DNA from: Daucus carota subsp. sativus
Lineage: Eukaryota > Streptophyta > Magnoliopsida > Apiales > Apiaceae
NCBI RefSeq assembly: GCF_001625215.2
Contig: NC_030389.2
Location: 40,475,454-40,539,453 of the forward strand
Direction: 5' to 3'
DNA length: 64,000 nucleotides
This document shows, piece by piece, positions 62,190 through 64,000 of the stretch; the stretch's first letter is position 1; each line of letters begins with the position of its first letter. The notes below the pieces were generated by a model. That model was not told the origin of the DNA, did not search any database, and saw only the letters and a program-made list of their open reading frames with translations. The position numbers were made by a program, and so were the translations under genes.

Positions 62190-64000
62190 ATGACGGACAG
62201 GTCAAATGGGGTGGTAATCCTTATCACTCTGTTGAATATCTTGGTTTATAAGCTCCGGAAGCTCGAAGAAGCACAGCAAACTAAACTCCAAGAACTGCAA
62301 ACCAAACTCCATGAAGCGCAAACCAAGCTCCAAGAAGTGCAGGAAACTAAAATCAAAGAACTGCAAACCAAACTCCAAGAAGTGGAAACTAAACTCCAAG
62401 AAGCCGAGGAAGCCAAACTCCGGGAACTGCAAACCAAACTCCAAGAAGCGCAAACCAAACTCCTAGAAGCGGACGAAACCAAGTTCCAAGAAGCAAAGCA
62501 ATCCATTCGTTTACCTTTGTCTGTAAGACAATTATGTCGGCGTTTTACCCTTAAAGAAATCCAATGGGCAACAAATAACTTCCAGGAAGAGTTTGTGATT
62601 GGGAGAGGTGGGTTTGGACTGGTTTATAAAGGTATCATCGACTATAAACAGGGGACTGTTGCTATAAAGCGGTTAAAGTTACTGTCTAAGCAAGGAAGCA
62701 AGGAATTTCAAACAGAAATTGAGATGCTTTCCAAGTTTCAACACAGCCATTTAGTCTCCCTTATTGGTTATTGCGATGATTATGAGGAGATGATCCTAGT
62801 TTATGATTATATGTCTCGGGGAACCCTTGCTGATCACTTGCATAAAAAGGTTAAAAAAGGTGACAGTTGTTTGCCGTCTCTAACATGGATTCAGCGCCTC
62901 AAGATTTGCATCGGAGCAGCACATGGACTAGACTACCTTCACACTGGTACAAGCACTGAGAACAGAGTTATACACAGAGATGTCAAGAGTACAAACATTT
63001 TGCTGGATGAGAATTTTGCAGCTAAACTTTCGGACTTCGGATTGTCCAAAATAGGTCCAGCTAATCAGACATGTACATATGTAAGTACTCGCGTCAAGGG
63101 CACACCTGGTTATCTTGACCCATATTATGTCGCAACTCATAGATTAACCAGGAAAACCGATGTCTATGCCTTTGGTGTAGTGTTATTTGAGGTTTTGTGT
63201 GGAAGACCAGCATTGGATATGAGTCGGAATGAAGACCAAATGAACTTAGCTGGATGGGTACAACATTGCTTACAAGAGGGATTCTTGGACAAGATAATTG
63301 ATCCCAGGCTCAAGTGGGAGATATCCTCTGATTCCTTGAATACTTTTGTGGACATTGCTGTCAAGTGTTTACATTATCAACCCAAGCACCGTCCTACTAT
63401 CGCCGAGGTTGTTGTGAGCCTTGAGTCTGCATTGAGATGCCAAGTAAAGAGTGCAGATTATTCGTTGTTTGAGATAATGCCGATTGATTATCCTCAAGAA
63501 GAAGCAGATTGTTCAGTGCCCGAGGTGAAAAATACTGACCATGACAAAGGATATGCGTTAACAGGAATAGGGACTGTAAATGATCCAAGTGCTGGGCATC
63601 GCAATAAGCAGAAATTGACATTTTCAGAAAGGGTCAGTGGTATTTTTTCACGTACAGCTCAGGGGTTGTCAGGTAAAACTAAACTCTTGAAATGTCAATA
63701 TGTGCATACAACTTATCTTAATAACATATATTGACACTGCAAAAGTAAAGATTACTCGTCATTCATTAATTGAGATTGTACCAAAGAAGTTTTACACTGT
63801 TCAATACTTGAAGGGCAAGTCTTTAAGTACAACTGCATATAAATTTGCAGGGGAAGGGATTGCAAATTTGTCCAATGTTTCACATCGCAAAAAGAAGATA
63901 ACACTGACAAAAAGAATTGGTGGTCTTCTTTCAGTTACAGCTCGGGTGTTTTCAGGTAAACCTAAACTTCAGCATCAATATGTATGCACCTGGAAAAATT
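62190..64000 (+). CDS. TK7 (partial): coiled-coil CrRLK1L-type kinase, tandem-kinase family
   Basis: Exon 1 is 62190-63672 and exon 2 is 63851-63955; both end at phase-1 donors, and the gene runs off the window. Start [20 protein letters not shown] is chosen over an in-frame ATG at 62157 because TK6 begins the same way. A membrane segment is followed by about 80 residues of heptad repeats (TKLQELQ, TKLHEAQ, TKLQEVE and similar), a strong coiled coil absent from the other genes. KinA is intact ([44 protein letters not shown]). The linker tail ends TAQGLS. Exon 2 (GEGIANLSNVSHRKKK... to TARVFS) is a second copy of the linker tail, 105 nt and symmetric phase 1-1, so it can be included or skipped without changing frame. 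The second kinase domain should lie beyond 64000. Confidence 0.8.
62256..62500 (+). repeat. In-frame 21-bp repeat array encoding TK7's coiled coil
   Basis: Variants of 'aaccaaactccaagaagcgc' recur roughly every 21 bp, encoding one heptad each, with 'aggaaactaaaatcaaagaa'-like units interspersed. Expansion appears to be by DNA-level duplication. Antisense frames here are shadows. Confidence 0.88.

Noticed and set aside
62202-62506. Minus-strand frames rich in Ser-Trp or Leu-Phe repeats
   Set aside because: Shadows of TK7's 21-bp coiled-coil repeat.
1-64000. tRNA, rRNA or CRISPR loci
   Set aside because: None recognised on either strand; CRISPR not expected in a plant nuclear genome.

Overview
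The window is plant nuclear DNA, and I think it is carrot (Daucus carota). It is AT-rich, with spliced genes and many small DNA transposons, including Stowaway, Tourist/PIF-like and hAT-like types. The extensin at 29.4-30.3 kb agrees from end to end with the carrot root extensin as I remember it. That species call rests on memory and no search was run.

Main content: six complete genes and one partial gene (local labels TK1-TK7) from a clustered family of tandem kinase-pseudokinase genes. Each begins with a short N-terminus, usually with one membrane segment, followed by a catalytically complete kinase of the FERONIA/CrRLK1L type ('KinA', no malectin ectodomain) in one large exon. The exon ends in an acidic then basic linker of about 80-100 residues. 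In all seven genes the linker exon ends at a phase-1 splice donor. In the six complete genes this joins in frame to a second kinase domain. In TK1-TK3 that domain is a full RLCK-VII-like kinase (five exons) whose DFG aspartate is replaced by glycine. In TK4-TK6 it is a chimera: the RLCK-VII N-lobe (two exons) is spliced to the C-lobe of a DUF26/CRK-type kinase (three exons), and HRD-LK has become HRN-LN. For all six my exon coordinates sum to a multiple of three with no internal stop. This is the domain plan of plant tandem kinase proteins, several of which are disease-resistance genes (for example wheat Yr15/WTK1 and barley Rpg1).

Layout: 0.4-1.6 kb, decayed ABI5/AREB-type bZIP gene (-). 2.2-5.9 kb, TK1 (-). 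6-14 kb, repeats, transposons and two KinA 5'-end relics. 14.9-19.1 kb, TK2 (+), an inverted partner of TK1. 19.3-28 kb, kinase relics and a string of elements inserted in TA microsatellites. 29.4-30.3 kb, extensin (-). 30.4-34 kb, no gene seen. 34.1-37.9 kb, TK3 (-). 39.4-43.2 kb, TK4 (-). 45-46.5 kb, kinase relics. 46.6-50.6 kb, TK5 (-), a recent duplicate of TK4. 51-53.7 kb, relic, MITE and a 200-bp tandem repeat. 54.1-58.7 kb, TK6 (-). 62.2 kb to the window end, TK7 (+), divergent from TK6.

Inference: this is a rapidly evolving birth-and-death cluster, probably of immune-type receptors. An active membrane-linked kinase is coupled to a variable pseudokinase that could act as a decoy or regulator. 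Splicing across the fusion intron is deduced from sequence and has not been observed.
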